From assembly GCF_001039355.2 (NCBI RefSeq), contig NW_019775619.1, forward strand, positions 12,413 to 76,412: a stretch of DNA of 64,000 bases, given 5' to 3'. Source of the stretch: Lingula anatina (Eukaryota > Brachiopoda > Lingulata > Lingulida > Lingulidae). Under the pieces are notes generated by a model. It was not told the origin of the DNA, made no database searches, and saw only the letters and a list, made by a program, of their open reading frames with translations. Made by a program: the position numbers and the translations under genes. Every line of letters begins with the position of its first letter. Position 1 is the first letter of the stretch. Below are positions 21,607 to 33,735 of this stretch, piece after piece.

Positions 21607-21754
21607 GGGCTCAGTATCTCGAAAGGTTCGCTATGATGCGCATGTGCGCAAGTGTCTCGATTCCATAACCGATTGTATTTTGAGATACGGGGCCATGGAA
21701 TCGAGACGCTTGCGCACGTGCGCAACATAGCGAACCTTTCGAGATACGGAGCCC
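21607..21754. mobile_element. Foldback element, about 148 bp
   Basis: The left arm (21607-21665) GGGCTCAGTATCTCGAAAGG...TCGATTCCAT is the near-perfect complement of the right arm (21692-21754) ATGGAATCGAGACGCTTGCG...GAGATACGGAGCCC, with a loop of about 26 bases. It is GC-richer than its surroundings. No ORF. Confidence 0.85.
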
Positions 21755-22907
21755 TGATCTGTTAAGGTAGAGCCCATTCAGAATAGAAAAAACCAAGGAT
21801 CTACTGATCCACAGATCAAATATGGCGGACGTACCCTACATGAAAGAAGAGCCGACTAATCCGCTGATGGTCTACCTTCCATAAAACGGATTAAATCACG
21901 GCTCAGGGTTTTAATTGCTAGACCCCTGCAAGAACGGGCTCTTAGAGGAGTCCTTGCTCTTTTGGTATCTCAATCAGCATATCACCTGCTTGCTTCCACA
22001 AAGATAGGCCGTGCATTGACCTGGCTTCAAAGTCCGTGATTTTTTTTTACTTTAACCGAAATGGCCGCAGATTATTTCACCAGGAGCGTGGTCTTCTAGT
22101 GCTGACCGTCTGACAGACCATTTGTTTTTGTAGATCACTTCAAGCGAAATGATCAATTACAACTTGCCCATGAAGTTCTTAAACCATACACGAAAATATA
22201 TCATCTGTGCACACCTGTATTTCCGCTTACCAGAGTTTCTCATAGCACCTGTTCTGTGAGGATATCTATCTTCTCACTTCTTTCTTTGACCTCTGAGCAG
22301 CGATGAGTGATCAGCATAGGTGAAAGAAATACCTTTTTTTACAAAGTGAACGCCACTGTCAACATAGCGATAGTATTCGTCTATGCGGTAATGCTGCCGC
22401 GTTGCCCAGTCTACATTTACGATAAACGTAAAATCAGAAGGAGCAGTATTTGAAAAAAAGTCGCAGGATTTATTCTGAATGCGGGGCTACCATTCACTTC
22501 TAGCTTTATAAAATTCCCCTCCCTATAAGCAAATAGCGCTAAAATCAGCGCTGTCGTTATGTAAGCCATTGAGTTAAATAAACTATAATTGCAGTTGATT
22601 TTGATCAGCTCTTTTATTTAAAAAAAAAGCATCGATCAATACGCAGCGCCCCTGGACCTTGACACGCTCAGCAAATGAGGCAGAACTTCTATTACAGATA
22701 AATTATCCTCGCAGGATCTGACTATCAATTCTTAAGGACGCGCTGGGATTTTACGCGCCAAACGATGTGATTATCGCTTTGGGGAGCTCGAGGCTCGCGA
22801 CTGTTTCGCGCACACTTTCAGCTTAACGGATCTACTGGCTACGGTATTGACCCGAGGTTGCCAGTAGTGATTTTAGTTTAATATCTGCACATTGACATGG
22901 TTAGGAA
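21755..22907. other. Stretch without recognisable gene
   Basis: No repeats or coding signals that I can support. Confidence 0.5.
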
Positions 22908-23362
22908 CACGAAGAAGTGCATTTATGGAGGTGCCCGCCAGAAAAGTGGTAGCTCAGCTCAAACTTCGAAGTGCCAGGAATGGTAGCTTAGCTCATACCT
23001 CGGGGTGTGCGCCAGGAATGGTAGCTCAGCGCATACCTCGGAGTGTGCGCCAAAAAGTGGTAGCTCAGCGCATGCTTCGAAGTGTGCACCAGGAATGGTA
23101 GCTCAGCTCAAACCTCGGAGTGTGCGCCTGGAAAGGTAGCTCAGCTCAAACTTCGACGTGTGTGCCTGGAAAGGTAGCTCAGGGCATACCTCGGAGTGTG
23201 CACCAGGAATGGTAGCTCAGCGTATACCTCGGAGTGTGCGCAGGAAAGTGGTAGATCAGTTCATACCTCAAATGTGCGCCTGGAAAGGTAGCTCAGCTCA
23301 TACCTCGGAGTGTGCGCCAGGAAAGCTGTATATCAGCTCATGCCTCGGAGTGTGCGCCAGGA
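22908..23362 (+). repeat. 38-bp tandem array containing GGTAGCTCAG
   Basis: About twelve diverged units of roughly GTGCGCCAGGAATGGTAGCT followed by CAGCGCATACCTCGGAGT. Unit length is 38 bp, so the reading frame shifts at every unit and the local ORFs (for example 22892-23101) are by-products. GGTAGCTCAG looks like a tRNA A-box, but no B-box or clover leaf accompanies it. Confidence 0.92.
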
Positions 23363-23414
23363 GTCCGCTCCAGGGAGACATTTCTATCGCAGACCTCTAT
23401 GGGGTTTATAGTTG

Positions 23415-24230
23415 AAAGGATCGCGTTTATCGTATCGATGACTGATATACCGTTAAAACTTCAGAGGCCAGTGAAATGCAAATCGAAGATATAGATGAAG
23501 CTTAATGGCGTAGAACAAAGCGATGTATCTCCCCACTTTTAACGCTAGAAATTCTGTTCGTCAACAACCCATTGCATTGGCGATTTCACACAAGGACTTT
23601 CGACCGGACCTTGGGCTTCTTTGAGACCCTCATTTTAACCTTCCTTGACCCAAATAAATCATCGTTAGTCTACCTACGCGAAATATAACGCCTGTTTTAT
23701 TAAAAGGAAGGAATAAGTTAAGTTTTATACCATAACTTTATAGTCCAAATCCTATATTCTTGATTTCCTTTCAAGTTTTCTAGAGCTTGAGTGGTATGTT
23801 AAAACCTTTTTTATTTTCAATTTTAACATAGATTTCTTACAAATGTGTTCAAAATCTTCATTGTGCACTGAAAGGAAATGCACCAAATCAGCCAAACCGT
23901 TGATCATTTTAGTGATGTTATATCTAGAGATGAGTAGGAAATGTGTATCTCTATTGTCGGAAAGAGGTTCGGTGGGTACAAGTAAATTAGTGGTAATATT
24001 AGCGCTAGCTGACTGCCCTGTGTCGAGTACAATATATGTTTTTATACAAACAGCACGCAGTGATGTGTCATATATCGCCAAACACTAAGTTAGTGTCATT
24101 AGATATGACTTACGACTCCAGTTCAGCAATTATTGATCAAAGCAGTTTATCTAACCCTCTGAGAACACGAGAACAGAGGAGGAAAACACTGAATTTTAGG
24201 ACATTAAGACCGAGTGCAGAGGCACCCAGC
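23415..24230. other. Stretch without recognisable gene
   Basis: Overlapping ORFs on both strands (23752-24081 minus, 23843-24088 plus) match nothing I recognise. Confidence 0.4.
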
Positions 24231-24237
24231 ACGAAGA

Positions 24238-24335
24238 CCCCCCCCCACCAGTCCACCCACCTCAAACCCCCACCCCACCCCACCCCCACCTCCACTCCCA
24301 CCTCCACCCCCACCCCCACCCCCACTCCCAGCCCC
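24238..24335 (+). repeat. C-rich CCCCCAC tandem repeat
   Basis: Degenerate CCCCCAC and CCTCCAC units. The complement is rich in GGGGG runs and could form a G-quadruplex. Confidence 0.85.
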
Positions 24336-24590
24336 CAGTGTGCTTCATCAGTTTAAAGCTGTTGGAACTCTGTTTTGTCGCACTAAAATATGTTTTATAT
24401 CCGAAAACATTTACGGCTTGGTAGCATTCGCCGTACGTCTGCATTATTTTTACATTTTTACAATACCAACATTTTAAAATTCACACCTAAGATGAAAAGC
24501 GAGAGGTATGTACATAGCAATGTGTGATGTGTTCCACCAAAATAGTGACGATGTGACAGGTATAACGTAACAGTGGTACTATATCAATTG

Positions 24591-24653
24591 TGACGTCTTA
24601 TTTGTAGCTGTTGCGTCAGGTGTGACGTCATGGTAGCAATACTTGTGACGTCA
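24591..24653. promoter_or_regulatory. Cluster of CRE-like TGACGTC(A) sites
   Basis: TGACGTCT at 24591-24598 and two perfect TGACGTCA palindromes at 24623-24630 and 24646-24653; another perfect site is at 25362-25369. A possible donor AAGGAAG-GTAAGTG lies at 24773-24782. These could be CREB/ATF sites of an unseen promoter; function is inferred only. Confidence 0.3.
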
Positions 24654-25516
24654 TAATAGTCAATTTCTTTCAATGTTGACATCCTTAACAACAAAACTCG
24701 ACAAAAAACTACATCTATTTAGTTTCTGTCCGAAAGTTTCAAGTTTGCCGCATACAAAAGTGGACAAGAAAGGAAGGTAAGTGTGACAATATTGTTAAAG
24801 TGTCAGGGTTTGTGTGACATGCTCTGAATACGTGTTTGTCGTTGGTTGATGATCATTGTTGGAAATAGGCGATATCCACCCCACCAAATGAACACAAATA
24901 ATCTTCTTCAAACAACGAAACAAATAAAGTCATTTATCTTTAATAAGTGTTTTTTTTTAAACTTAAATAATAGAAAATGATCTGAATATAAATGGTGACG
25001 AAAAACTACAAAATATCAAATTTTGAAAAATGTGACATCTGCCCTTGAAATAAGACAACCAAGATTAACCAACCTTATTGAATCGCTCTACGGATCAAAG
25101 AAAATAATGTTTTATCCAGACATCAGTTTTGGAAGTATGCCACTTAATGCGCCTAATCTATTGACCAACAATGGAAATAACGATACAGCATGGCGCCTCG
25201 AGAAACCGGCGTTTCCTGGGGTCGGTGATCCGTTTAAGAAGGTCGTCTGCTTCATCTGATTGCCAAGACGTGTTGTCCATTGCAGATGAAAGGAAATGAA
25301 ACTAGATATTTTCATTAGAACGGCGACTTGGCAAAGGTGCCGGAAGAAAGTTTGTCTTCACTGACGTCATGTCGGGTAGACGAGAAGTGTCGAGACATTA
25401 CGAGACATCACAAAGTTTCAGTGACGTGTTGGAAAAATTAGAAAATTAGATAAGAGGACGAGGAGTGCCTTTGTCTGCCAGTATTTCCGGAACAGGGGCA
25501 GATCCAGAACTATTTA

Positions 25517-27877
25517 CAGTCAGATGGCAACTGGCTGAAAAACGTAACGTCATGGCGGTTATTTGAAACTTTTCAGTGAGTCCGCGTCACGAAATAGCGC
25601 CGTTATTGGACAACTGCGATGGCCGACGTGAAAAACCATACCTGGTAAATAAAGCTCTATTAAAATCTAACAAGGGCACTCTGTGCAGTCATTTTTTATA
25701 GACATGTAGAAACGCATGTACTCTTACCCGTGGTTTCAAAGCATTACGGAAATGAGCATTATTTATGAATGAAATACGGACACGATTTTAGGACTTCGGA
25801 AAAAAATGAACCAAAAAATGTATCTCGTATGGGGTGGGACTATACTGCGAGGAAAAAAGTTGCCAGCCTGAATTCTTACCATTTTTAGATATAAGTTAAA
25901 ATATCATCATAGGTTTAAAATTTCGAAGTTTCAAGAATGCGTTATCTCTAGTAAAGTTACATTGCTCCCGAATTCAACAGTCAACGAAATAAAACTGAAA
26001 AAATGACGTTTCTCGATACCTCTGCCAAACAGTGAAATTTCTCGACCTTGATACTGCTGAAGGTTGAAAATTTTATTCAGATATATTAAAAACTAACCTG
26101 AGAACGATGTTGAATCGGACGCAACCGATTATTTTCCTGAATGACCTTCACCTATATCCTTGATGCGTGGCATGCGACGGCAACCCTGTAACTTTGTAGG
26201 TGCATTTTGAAAATTGCTCCAATTCTGTTAGATTTCATCAATGGGGTTTTATCATTTATAAAAAAATCGATCCTAAGACAGGGTTTGTGTATTCTGATAT
26301 CATTAATGCTGGAGGTTATATGTTGACCTATTTTGTAAATTTTTTCGTAAACAAGTTTGACAAGTGAAAAAATGTATCGAAAAAGTATCAAAGATTCAAA
26401 TGCCACATCTCAAATAGCTGGGTAGCTTAGTCCATAATTGCAAAATGAAGGGGTTGTGGGAATAAAAGAAGAATCAAGATTTTAGGGTAAATTATTTTAA
26501 ATTTGACTTAATTGACATATGAGTTTTTGAAGAATATTTTAAGCTGGAAAATTTAGGATTTCCATGAGAAATATAGTTCTTCTTTTTCCTTAAAAGCAAA
26601 ATTTTTCTTTATCTTATATCCTACTAATAGAACTCCACACCACGGGAAAACTATCGAAGCCGTTCTCAATTCACCGTTCCTAGCTGATAAGAAGTCGGTT
26701 AATTTTCATTATTTTTACTATGAATAAAAAACATACATGTAAGCAGAGCCGCAGTTCGCAATGGTAAACAGAATGAATATGTTGTGTTCAGTCTACTCGT
26801 AACTCAGGATTGTGCAGATTAAACTTATGGCAGCAAATTTCGAGGAGGATTCGCATCACTCGGCTTAATTGTTTTGTGCAGGTGCGAAACCGATGAAGGG
26901 GTCCGCCATATAGATAAACGTCCCAATAAAATATTCGCCCCGATAGATACGTCTCTATACATACACGTCTCAACAGATTTACGTCTCGTTAAATTTACGT
27001 TCCGATAGATCCACCAACAGATTCCTATAAACCCACGTATCTTTAGATCCAGGTACCGCTAGATCCATCTATCTGACATCGTAATCGGCTAAAAGGCCCA
27101 TATCAACTTGCGTTGTGAAATTTAGAACACATTTTTATGTTCTTTTTTGTTTTGTTTTCTTAAGGGGCCCGCACACGGTGAGCATTCAGCGCGCGCCACT
27201 TGCGCTGCGCCAGATGCTCGCGCTTCTNCCGATGAACATCCGTCTTTTGAAATAATTAAGACATCTAGAGAGGTAAAATGAGTTAAACACCTTAGATATT
27301 ATTTATTATACTAAAAAGGCAATTTTATTGTGCAAATAAGTGAAAAGTATTTTACTTTTCGAAATTTAATGAAATCTTCAGACCTTCACTTGCTTCTGTA
27401 TTGGAGAATATGACGTCAGAATATGGCTGACATCTAGCGGAATAGGGTCAAAAAATGCACTTCAACAGCTCGCATAAAAAAGTTGCTACAATTAACTTCG
27501 ATAAAACTTGACAATTATATTTCTTATTAAAAAAGCCACATTTTACGGACTTTACTAAGATGCGTTATTTCTAATAAAGGAGAAATCTCAAATTGTTACA
27601 GTGTTGCTACGGCCCAAAACTGACCCGTTTGCCGACTTCGTCGAGTTCTAACTCGTTCATTTCTGCTTCTTTGCAAGTGAATCGCACACGTCAGGACACG
27701 TAGTGAACTCTGCTACCACGTCTTAATTTTTCACAAGCACGTATGAGGGCATTTTAGGAAAATTTATGAATTTCTGCGATGGTTACGAATTTTACAAAAT
27801 TTCGACCGCGACGTCATCTCAGCGCACGCGCTCCGTTCTGAATATTTTCCTACGCGCAGCCAGTTGCCATATGACTG
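25517..27877. mobile_element. 2361-bp TIR element nested in family B copy 2
   Basis: The left end CAGTCAGATGGCAACTGGCT and the right end complement CAGTCATATGGCAACTGGCT form terminal inverted repeats of about 20 bp. TTTA lies on both sides (25513-25516 and 27878-27881), a 4-bp target duplication. The interior holds no convincing transposase; ORFs are below 90 codons. It includes a degenerate array of CGTCTC/GATAGATCC units (about 26935-27075). It is probably non-autonomous, and the superfamily is not determined. Confidence 0.8.
27228..27228. other. Single ambiguous base (N)
   Basis: One N inside a GC-rich stretch of the nested element. Confidence 0.95.
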
Positions 27878-28207
27878 TTTAAAGGGGGGGAAGGTCCATT
27901 GGCGTAAGGTTCAGGGTTGGGCGAACGGTGTCACTTGGTACGGTTTGAAACTATGATTCAGCTAGTCAAAATTCTAATTTCAAAAGGGCAGCATTCGTGT
28001 GATTTTTTTCAGAAATCAAAGAGGGAGGAGCTCAGATCCCCCCTCCCCCCCTCACACCTGTAGAGGTGGAGGTATTTTGAGATTGCCCGGAAATGTATAT
28101 GTAACGATGCTTCTGACGTCTGATGCCTGCTTTCTTTTTGTATTATAGAATATGTTTGAGATTCCCTGAGCCGTTTCTGATGTAATAGTTATGTCAATAG
28201 GCGAATT

Positions 28208-28208
28208 G

Positions 28209-28251
<43 letters not shown>
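28208..28251 (+). repeat. (AAT)n microsatellite
   Basis: Tandem AAT units. Confidence 0.95.
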
Positions 28252-28252
<1 letters not shown>

Positions 28253-28727
28253 TCGTCTACTGTAATTATACATTTACTGTTACTAAAAAAAGGAACAAAT
28301 AACACAGTATTGAATTTTATGAGAACTAGAATGTGATAAATTTGGTACTTACAGTCACAGTAGTTTCTTGTAACGGTAGTCTCTTGGCAGTTGGCAATAA
28401 ATCATCTACATTAAGGGGTGAAATTATTATCGGCGCCAAATTATTTCGACGCTTAAGAGGCACTTGAATGTTTCCCACTAACCTGAATCAGGACAGCGTT
28501 GTTGTATGTGTCTCTTGTTGGTTAATATACTGTATATGTACTTGTCTTTAAGGGTGCTGCTGCTGGATAAGAGGAATACAAGTTAATGATGAAAGTACTG
28601 CTAAGTGTGAACTTTCAGTTTGGCAACCGATCTAGCTTCTTGTTTTTTAGAGTTTACAAAGTTATATAGTATTCTGTCATTCCTTCATGTTAATATTCCC
28701 TATAGCAATTATATCAGGCCTGCTGTG

Positions 28728-28856
28728 AATTTGCAGCAATATTATTGCAAACTGCAATTCTTTCTTGCCAGTTTGCAGCAAATTTGCTGCAATATGGCTG
28801 CAAATTTTTCTTGCAAACTTGTTGCTTCAAACTGCAGTCTTGCTGCAAACTTTTTA
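28728..28856. repeat. Cluster of TTGCAGCAA/GCTGCAA motifs
   Basis: TTTGCAGCAA, TTGCTGCAAT, GCTGCAAAT and related words recur about ten times on both strands, giving interleaved inverted repeats. Confidence 0.7.
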
Positions 28857-29278
28857 TTTTGCTAAGGATATGATTCAAAACTTAAAGAATACCTGCACAG
28901 CTGGCAGATTTAATTTTGGGTAAAGGGAGGGGGTGGATAGAGAGACCAGGGGTTAAACTTCATTACCTCGACAAATCTACAGTAGATGGACACAGTTTTA
29001 CTTTTACGAGTTGCTTTTGTCTTGTTTTACGTTTTATTTCGTTCTAGCCTCATGATAGGAATAGGTTGAATATATTTCGATCCCCATCTGGTTCTGCCAT
29101 GTTCTGAGCATTCTATGTGAATGCAGCTTTCTCTGAATCTATGTAAGGAGTTAGAAGTGAAGAAGCAGAATGTTTTATGAATGATATGTAGATGGGTCAC
29201 ACCGTGTGATTCCCATAGCTAGCGGTTTTCATCTTGGTCAATAGAATATTCTATTTCTCAACAGCTGAAAATTGGAGG

Positions 29279-29310
29279 AATAATAATAATAATAATAGTA
29301 ATAATATTGT

Positions 29311-29356
<46 letters not shown>

Positions 29357-29372
29357 TTGTTATTATTATTAT
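29279..29372 (+). repeat. (AAT)n/(ATT)n microsatellite
   Basis: AAT units with a GTT interruption that pass into ATT and then AGT units. Confidence 0.95.
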
Positions 29373-30862
29373 TAGTAGTAGTAGCAGTTGTTGTAGTAGT
29401 AGCACTTAGAATTCGTTTTAAATCCTACTTTGTGTGGCTTTAATTGGAAAAGAAATCCACTGCCTGCATACATCATGTGTACAGCTCAAGAAATGTTTCC
29501 ATCCGGATTTTTCGAAGCATTTATTTGAACGTAGGCATAAAGCTTGTTTGTGCTCCGTTTCTTCACCCGCCCTTATTGGGACATTTATTTTATCGCAGCA
29601 CCATTACTTGTTTACGTTCGACTAGCTACGACTCCTCTTTCCATTTTTTTTTAGAGAAGAAGAACATTGTAGTTATGTGTTCTACTTACTGCAAAGCGTC
29701 TATATCCCAGTGCGTATAAGCGTGTCCGTGAGTGCTTCTGGTGCGTGTTCTTATGTTCTGCCGAGTGTATTTCACAGCATGGCCTTCTGCCAGCCGATAC
29801 CGTTTACAGCACTCTGGAACACTTCAGTACACATTGCCGCGTGCTGCACCCTTTTAAAGTATCACATTCCCTTTACAACTGTACTATTAGGAACAAGTTA
29901 AGCAATACAAGTGTTTTATTGTGTTTTAAGATGTATGGTAGTGACAGACCTCCTGTATAAGCAATGCCAGAAATAGTTCACATCGACTGAACCGCACGCG
30001 CTCATGACGAGCTTGCAAGAATGGCCTATGCATGGAGTCGAATAGCCCGACCTTGACTTTGGCCAATTAATAGGGACGCTACATGTACACAAGCTAACCC
30101 TGATTAACCTGACATCTTGTACTAGTGATTTTGACTACTTAACGATGGTCTGACTACAAGAGCCAAGCCAATTATTGGAAATGGCGCTGTACACGCTCTG
30201 CTGTAAGGCAAACCCAATTAGGAATGAAGTTAAGAGATACAAGCCACATAATGATCTTGTTAACTTGAGTGATTTAATTTTGGCTGAGTGTATAGTAAAA
30301 GAAAAACAACAACATTATCTAGCCCCATACAGAGAATAAATAAGATTAAAGGCTGGATTCACATCAGTGGTTATTGAAATCATGATATCAGCCTTACTTT
30401 CTTATGGAACCGGTTTCAGCCTAGATAATTCTTTCGTCGAGTTCGATACGACATTGGTATGTGACTAGTCATGTTGCCAGAAAATATTTGATAGCATCAG
30501 CTATAAACGTAGTTCAGTAGTAGAGCTGTAAAAACATTTCATTTTCATATTCTCTAAACTGATTATATGTAAAATCGGTGCTTGGGACGTATCCCGATTT
30601 TCCAGCGTAATCCATAATCCTTACATCCCTGTATTAAAATGGTTTGGTCCCCGCAGGGCAGACGACCACGTTAGAATAGCGTGAATATATGCACTGTCAA
30701 TATCTAAGCGTGACTGCAGAGGATGTTGCAAGTTGTGTTCTTTTTGCTGCACGAAATCATTCAAATGAGTCGAAATCAGAGAAAACGGCAGATGTGTGCT
30801 TCGTTAATCAGGGCTTATAAGCAGTAGACATTTTATTCATCGTGACTTTAAGCCATTTTCAG

Positions 30863-30928
30863 GAACTGCAGAAGACAACAGTTTTAATAGCAACTGCGCG
30901 TTGCAAGCGTTTAAGAGAAGAAAGACAG
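30863..30928 (+). other. Candidate internal exon, open phase 0-0
   Basis: AG at 30861-30862 follows CCATTTTC, and GTAGGT starts at 30929. The 66 bases between are open in one frame (ELQKTTVLIATARCKRLREE, then RQ). No family is recognised and the signals are ordinary, so this may be chance. Confidence 0.15.
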
Positions 30929-32450
30929 GTAGGTCCCAGAACTGACTTTGTGTTCAATCGATAAAATATCTTGATTAACAAATATAAAAACACGCAAGTG
31001 ATTATTCAGACAACGACGATATATAGTGTATATAGTTTATTCAATAGTCACAGCCTGGTACTGGAAGCGGTTTGTTCACTGAACTTTGAATTATGATCAG
31101 TAAGCATAATTACATCAGGGAGTTAGACATCTCTACCAATTAGATTGTGTGTTACGTCACTATTGACTTCTAAGGAACAGATGAAAAGTCAAATAAAAGA
31201 CGGTTTGTAATAAGGGAGGCGAGACCTGCTTGCGGGATTTGTATTTCAACCTTTCTGTCAATAGCTTTGATTCCTATCTATTCACCCTGAGCACTACAGA
31301 GAACAGAAAACTATAAGCTCTACTCTGAGCGTTCCTCTGCCGTCTCCTATGTGGCAACTATATCTTTGATCGGTGGAGATATTTGACTTTGTCTCGAAGA
31401 CACGATGGAGTTTGTATCGAAATAACGTCGCAGGCTGTTGCGTGTAGCCGACATTCTTGGTGTAGTCCATTTTGTCCAGGTTTTATTATCACAAGTGCCA
31501 GTGATGTCTCCTTCTCTTGGGTGCCACCGTATACATTGACATGTGTGTTTTAAAACGAGGTGGGACGCTGATACATATATGCACGGTTCATACAGGAAAA
31601 ACGGCAGCTCAGGTAATTTGCTACATTCATTTCATTATTTCAACTTTTCTTCTGATATCATTTCACAATATGGTAATCACCATTGGCCTTCTTTGTTCGT
31701 ATGCTGTGTAAACATACATTATGCAAAGCCATATGTCTTTTGCTTTAAAAATGCATGTATATCTGCGGTCGCCGAGAAAGTTCTGGTGACATTTAGCGTC
31801 CTCGAGGTCACATTTGTCATCGTCATCGTGGCCCACGTTAAGCGACGCAGGGGGTTGTGCCAAAATTTTCCTGCCGCATTGGCATTGCAGGTTCACAGGG
31901 TCTAATATAAGAATCTACAATCCCAATCAGAACAGAGACAGTGATCAGAAACTGAATTAAGGACAATAGTTTAACTGTTCAGGGTTAAGTTTGACTGCTC
32001 CTTCCCTAAAGTAAAGAGCCAATGTTGCCGCCTGCCCACTTTTTTTTCAGATTGGAGCTGTTCCAACGCAAGCTCCCCCCCCCCCCCAGATCCTCAGTCC
32101 TCTGTCCAGACGATCCAGTTGTGACATCTCAGCCTTTTAGTCTCAAATCTCCTGGTTTCTGCTGTGATGCTCCCTGGAAGCTTTACTCTGCCCGTACATT
32201 CGTCCACGTCCACAAACCTTAGCTTGGTTTTGTACCCCTCGCTCCTAAACCTGTCTAGCCATATCAAACCAATAGCTCTCAAACTCTGAAAAGTTGATGC
32301 ATAATTCATACACTTTGATAGCCACGTTTTTATCAATAAAGTGGGATAATGAAGAGAATCGATAGCTGGCAGGTAAATGAGATGCTCTGTACTATTACAC
32401 CTGGCTAAAACTACACAGCCCCAGTAGGTTTCAGAGTTACGCCGCTGAGA

Positions 32451-32498
32451 ATATTATTATTATTATTATTATTATTATCATTATTATTATTATTATAG
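32451..32498 (+). repeat. (ATT)n microsatellite
   Basis: Tandem ATT units with a CATT interruption. Confidence 0.95.
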
Positions 32499-32661
32499 GA
32501 AATGGCAAACAAGCGTTTTATGATAGACACTAAGGTCAGTTACGTCCTCAATTATCTTAACAGGCACCGACTTATCCGTGGTGTAGAATAATGTCAGAAG
32601 CCACGTGACTGTCGCACTGTCACCGTTTATAAAATAGGACTTAATCCCTGCATTCAATCAT

Positions 32662-32748
32662 TCAATACTTAGTCAAAAATTTCAATCATTAGATCCTTAA
32701 TCAATGAATTCAATCATTAGATCCTTAATCAATAGATGTAATCAATGT
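32662..32748 (+). repeat. Short direct repeat, TTCAATCATTAGATCCTTAA
   Basis: About two and a half units of 28-29 bp: TTCAATCATTAGATCCTTAA then TCAATGAA, with an ATCAAT-rich tail. Confidence 0.75.
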
Positions 32749-33002
32749 ATCGGAAGAGTTAGGTTGGGGACACCTCGCTAAGGGGCATCGCGAGATACTG
32801 ACCGATCTTGACCGTGTAGTGTACACCTACATGTAGCTGGCTATCTGGAATAGATTCTAAGAAAACCTTTTAGTGAATGACGTATATTTTTATTTTATAG
32901 ACGTGGGTGATATATATGTGGATTGTTAGCAATTATGCAGTTTTAGTGGTAGGCGTACTTTGTAGACATGTGGCAAGAACCTGAGCTCAATATGGAGAGT
33001 AG

Positions 33003-33201
33003 GGGGGGGGGTTGGCGAGAGCGAGAATATGAAAGAGAATATAAGAGAGAGAGATAGGGAGAGAGAGGGAGAAAAAGAGAAAGAGGTAGGGAGGGAGAGA
33101 GAGAGAGAGAGGGAGGAATGGAGACAGAAGGAGAGAGAAAGACAGAAAGAGAGAGAGAATGAGAGAGAAGGAAAGAGAGAGAGAGAGAGACAGACGGTGG
33201 A
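33003..33201 (+). repeat. Imperfect (GA)n purine tract
   Basis: About 200 bases of GAGAGA with GGGA, AAAG and CAGA variants, preceded by a G run. Confidence 0.95.
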
Positions 33202-33725
33202 GGGAAAGAGAGGGGCAGAGGGGGTGGGTAGAAACTGTTGTGCGGAATTCTCCTTACTTTTTCCATACATCTGCAACGTGGATTAATCAATTCTGATCTT
33301 TGCATAAAACTACTGCATTCTCAATTTCTACAAGTAAGTCGGATTTCACATGTCATATGTCAGAACGCGACCGCGATGCGGGTTTTATGCGAAATAATTC
33401 ACCAATGAACCTATCAACAGAAAATGATATTAGCTTGGGGAATTTAGACCGGGGATATTATTTCTGATTAAACAGGTGTACCTCATAACCTTCCCCTGCA
33501 GCTGTGGTTTTTGCTCTCCCCGTTTTTCATGACGTTGTAATAAACATCCTGCCCCGGCTACCAGTGGCTGCTGGCCTTGGCGCTGTTGTTTGAAGTGCTG
33601 TCGTGTTTATTAAGTTAGGTGACGTGACGTGAGTAATGACGTGTTGGAATACATGTGCGCGTGATCGTGATGGAATGCTTTAAGTGTGCGTGCACGCTCA
33701 TGCGTGCAGGAGAGGAAGAAAGTGC

Positions 33726-33735
33726 GCGCGCGCGC

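Larger units (their letters stand above)
25493..28060 (+). mobile_element. Family B TIR element, copy 2, split by a nested insertion
   Basis: The left fragment (25493-25516) CAGGGGCAGATCCAGAACTA matches the family B end. The sequence resumes at 27878 with TTTAAAGGGGGGGAAGG and continues through ATTCGTGTGATTTTTTTCAG to CACACCTG. Removing the insert and one TTTA gives a layout parallel to the copy at 55652-55868. Confidence 0.75.
28857..32450. other. Long stretch without recognisable gene
   Basis: It contains an AAT tract (29279-29372). ORFs up to 120 codons (31543-31905) resemble nothing known. A possible small exon at 30863-30928 is listed separately. Confidence 0.5.

Noticed and set aside
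22908-23362. tRNA genes suggested by GGTAGCTCAG
   Set aside because: No B-box, anticodon arm or acceptor stem can be drawn, and units are only 38 bp.
22892-23415. Repeat protein-like ORFs (RSVRxKVVAQ pattern)
   Set aside because: They arise from the 38-bp tandem array, whose unit is not a multiple of three, so the frame changes at every unit.
31543-31905. Plus-strand ORF of 120 codons
   Set aside because: Length can occur by chance in this amount of sequence; composition is not protein-like and nothing is recognised.
32926-33305. ORFs of 85-120 codons rich in SLSL, RERE or SFSP
   Set aside because: They are products of the imperfect GA tract.
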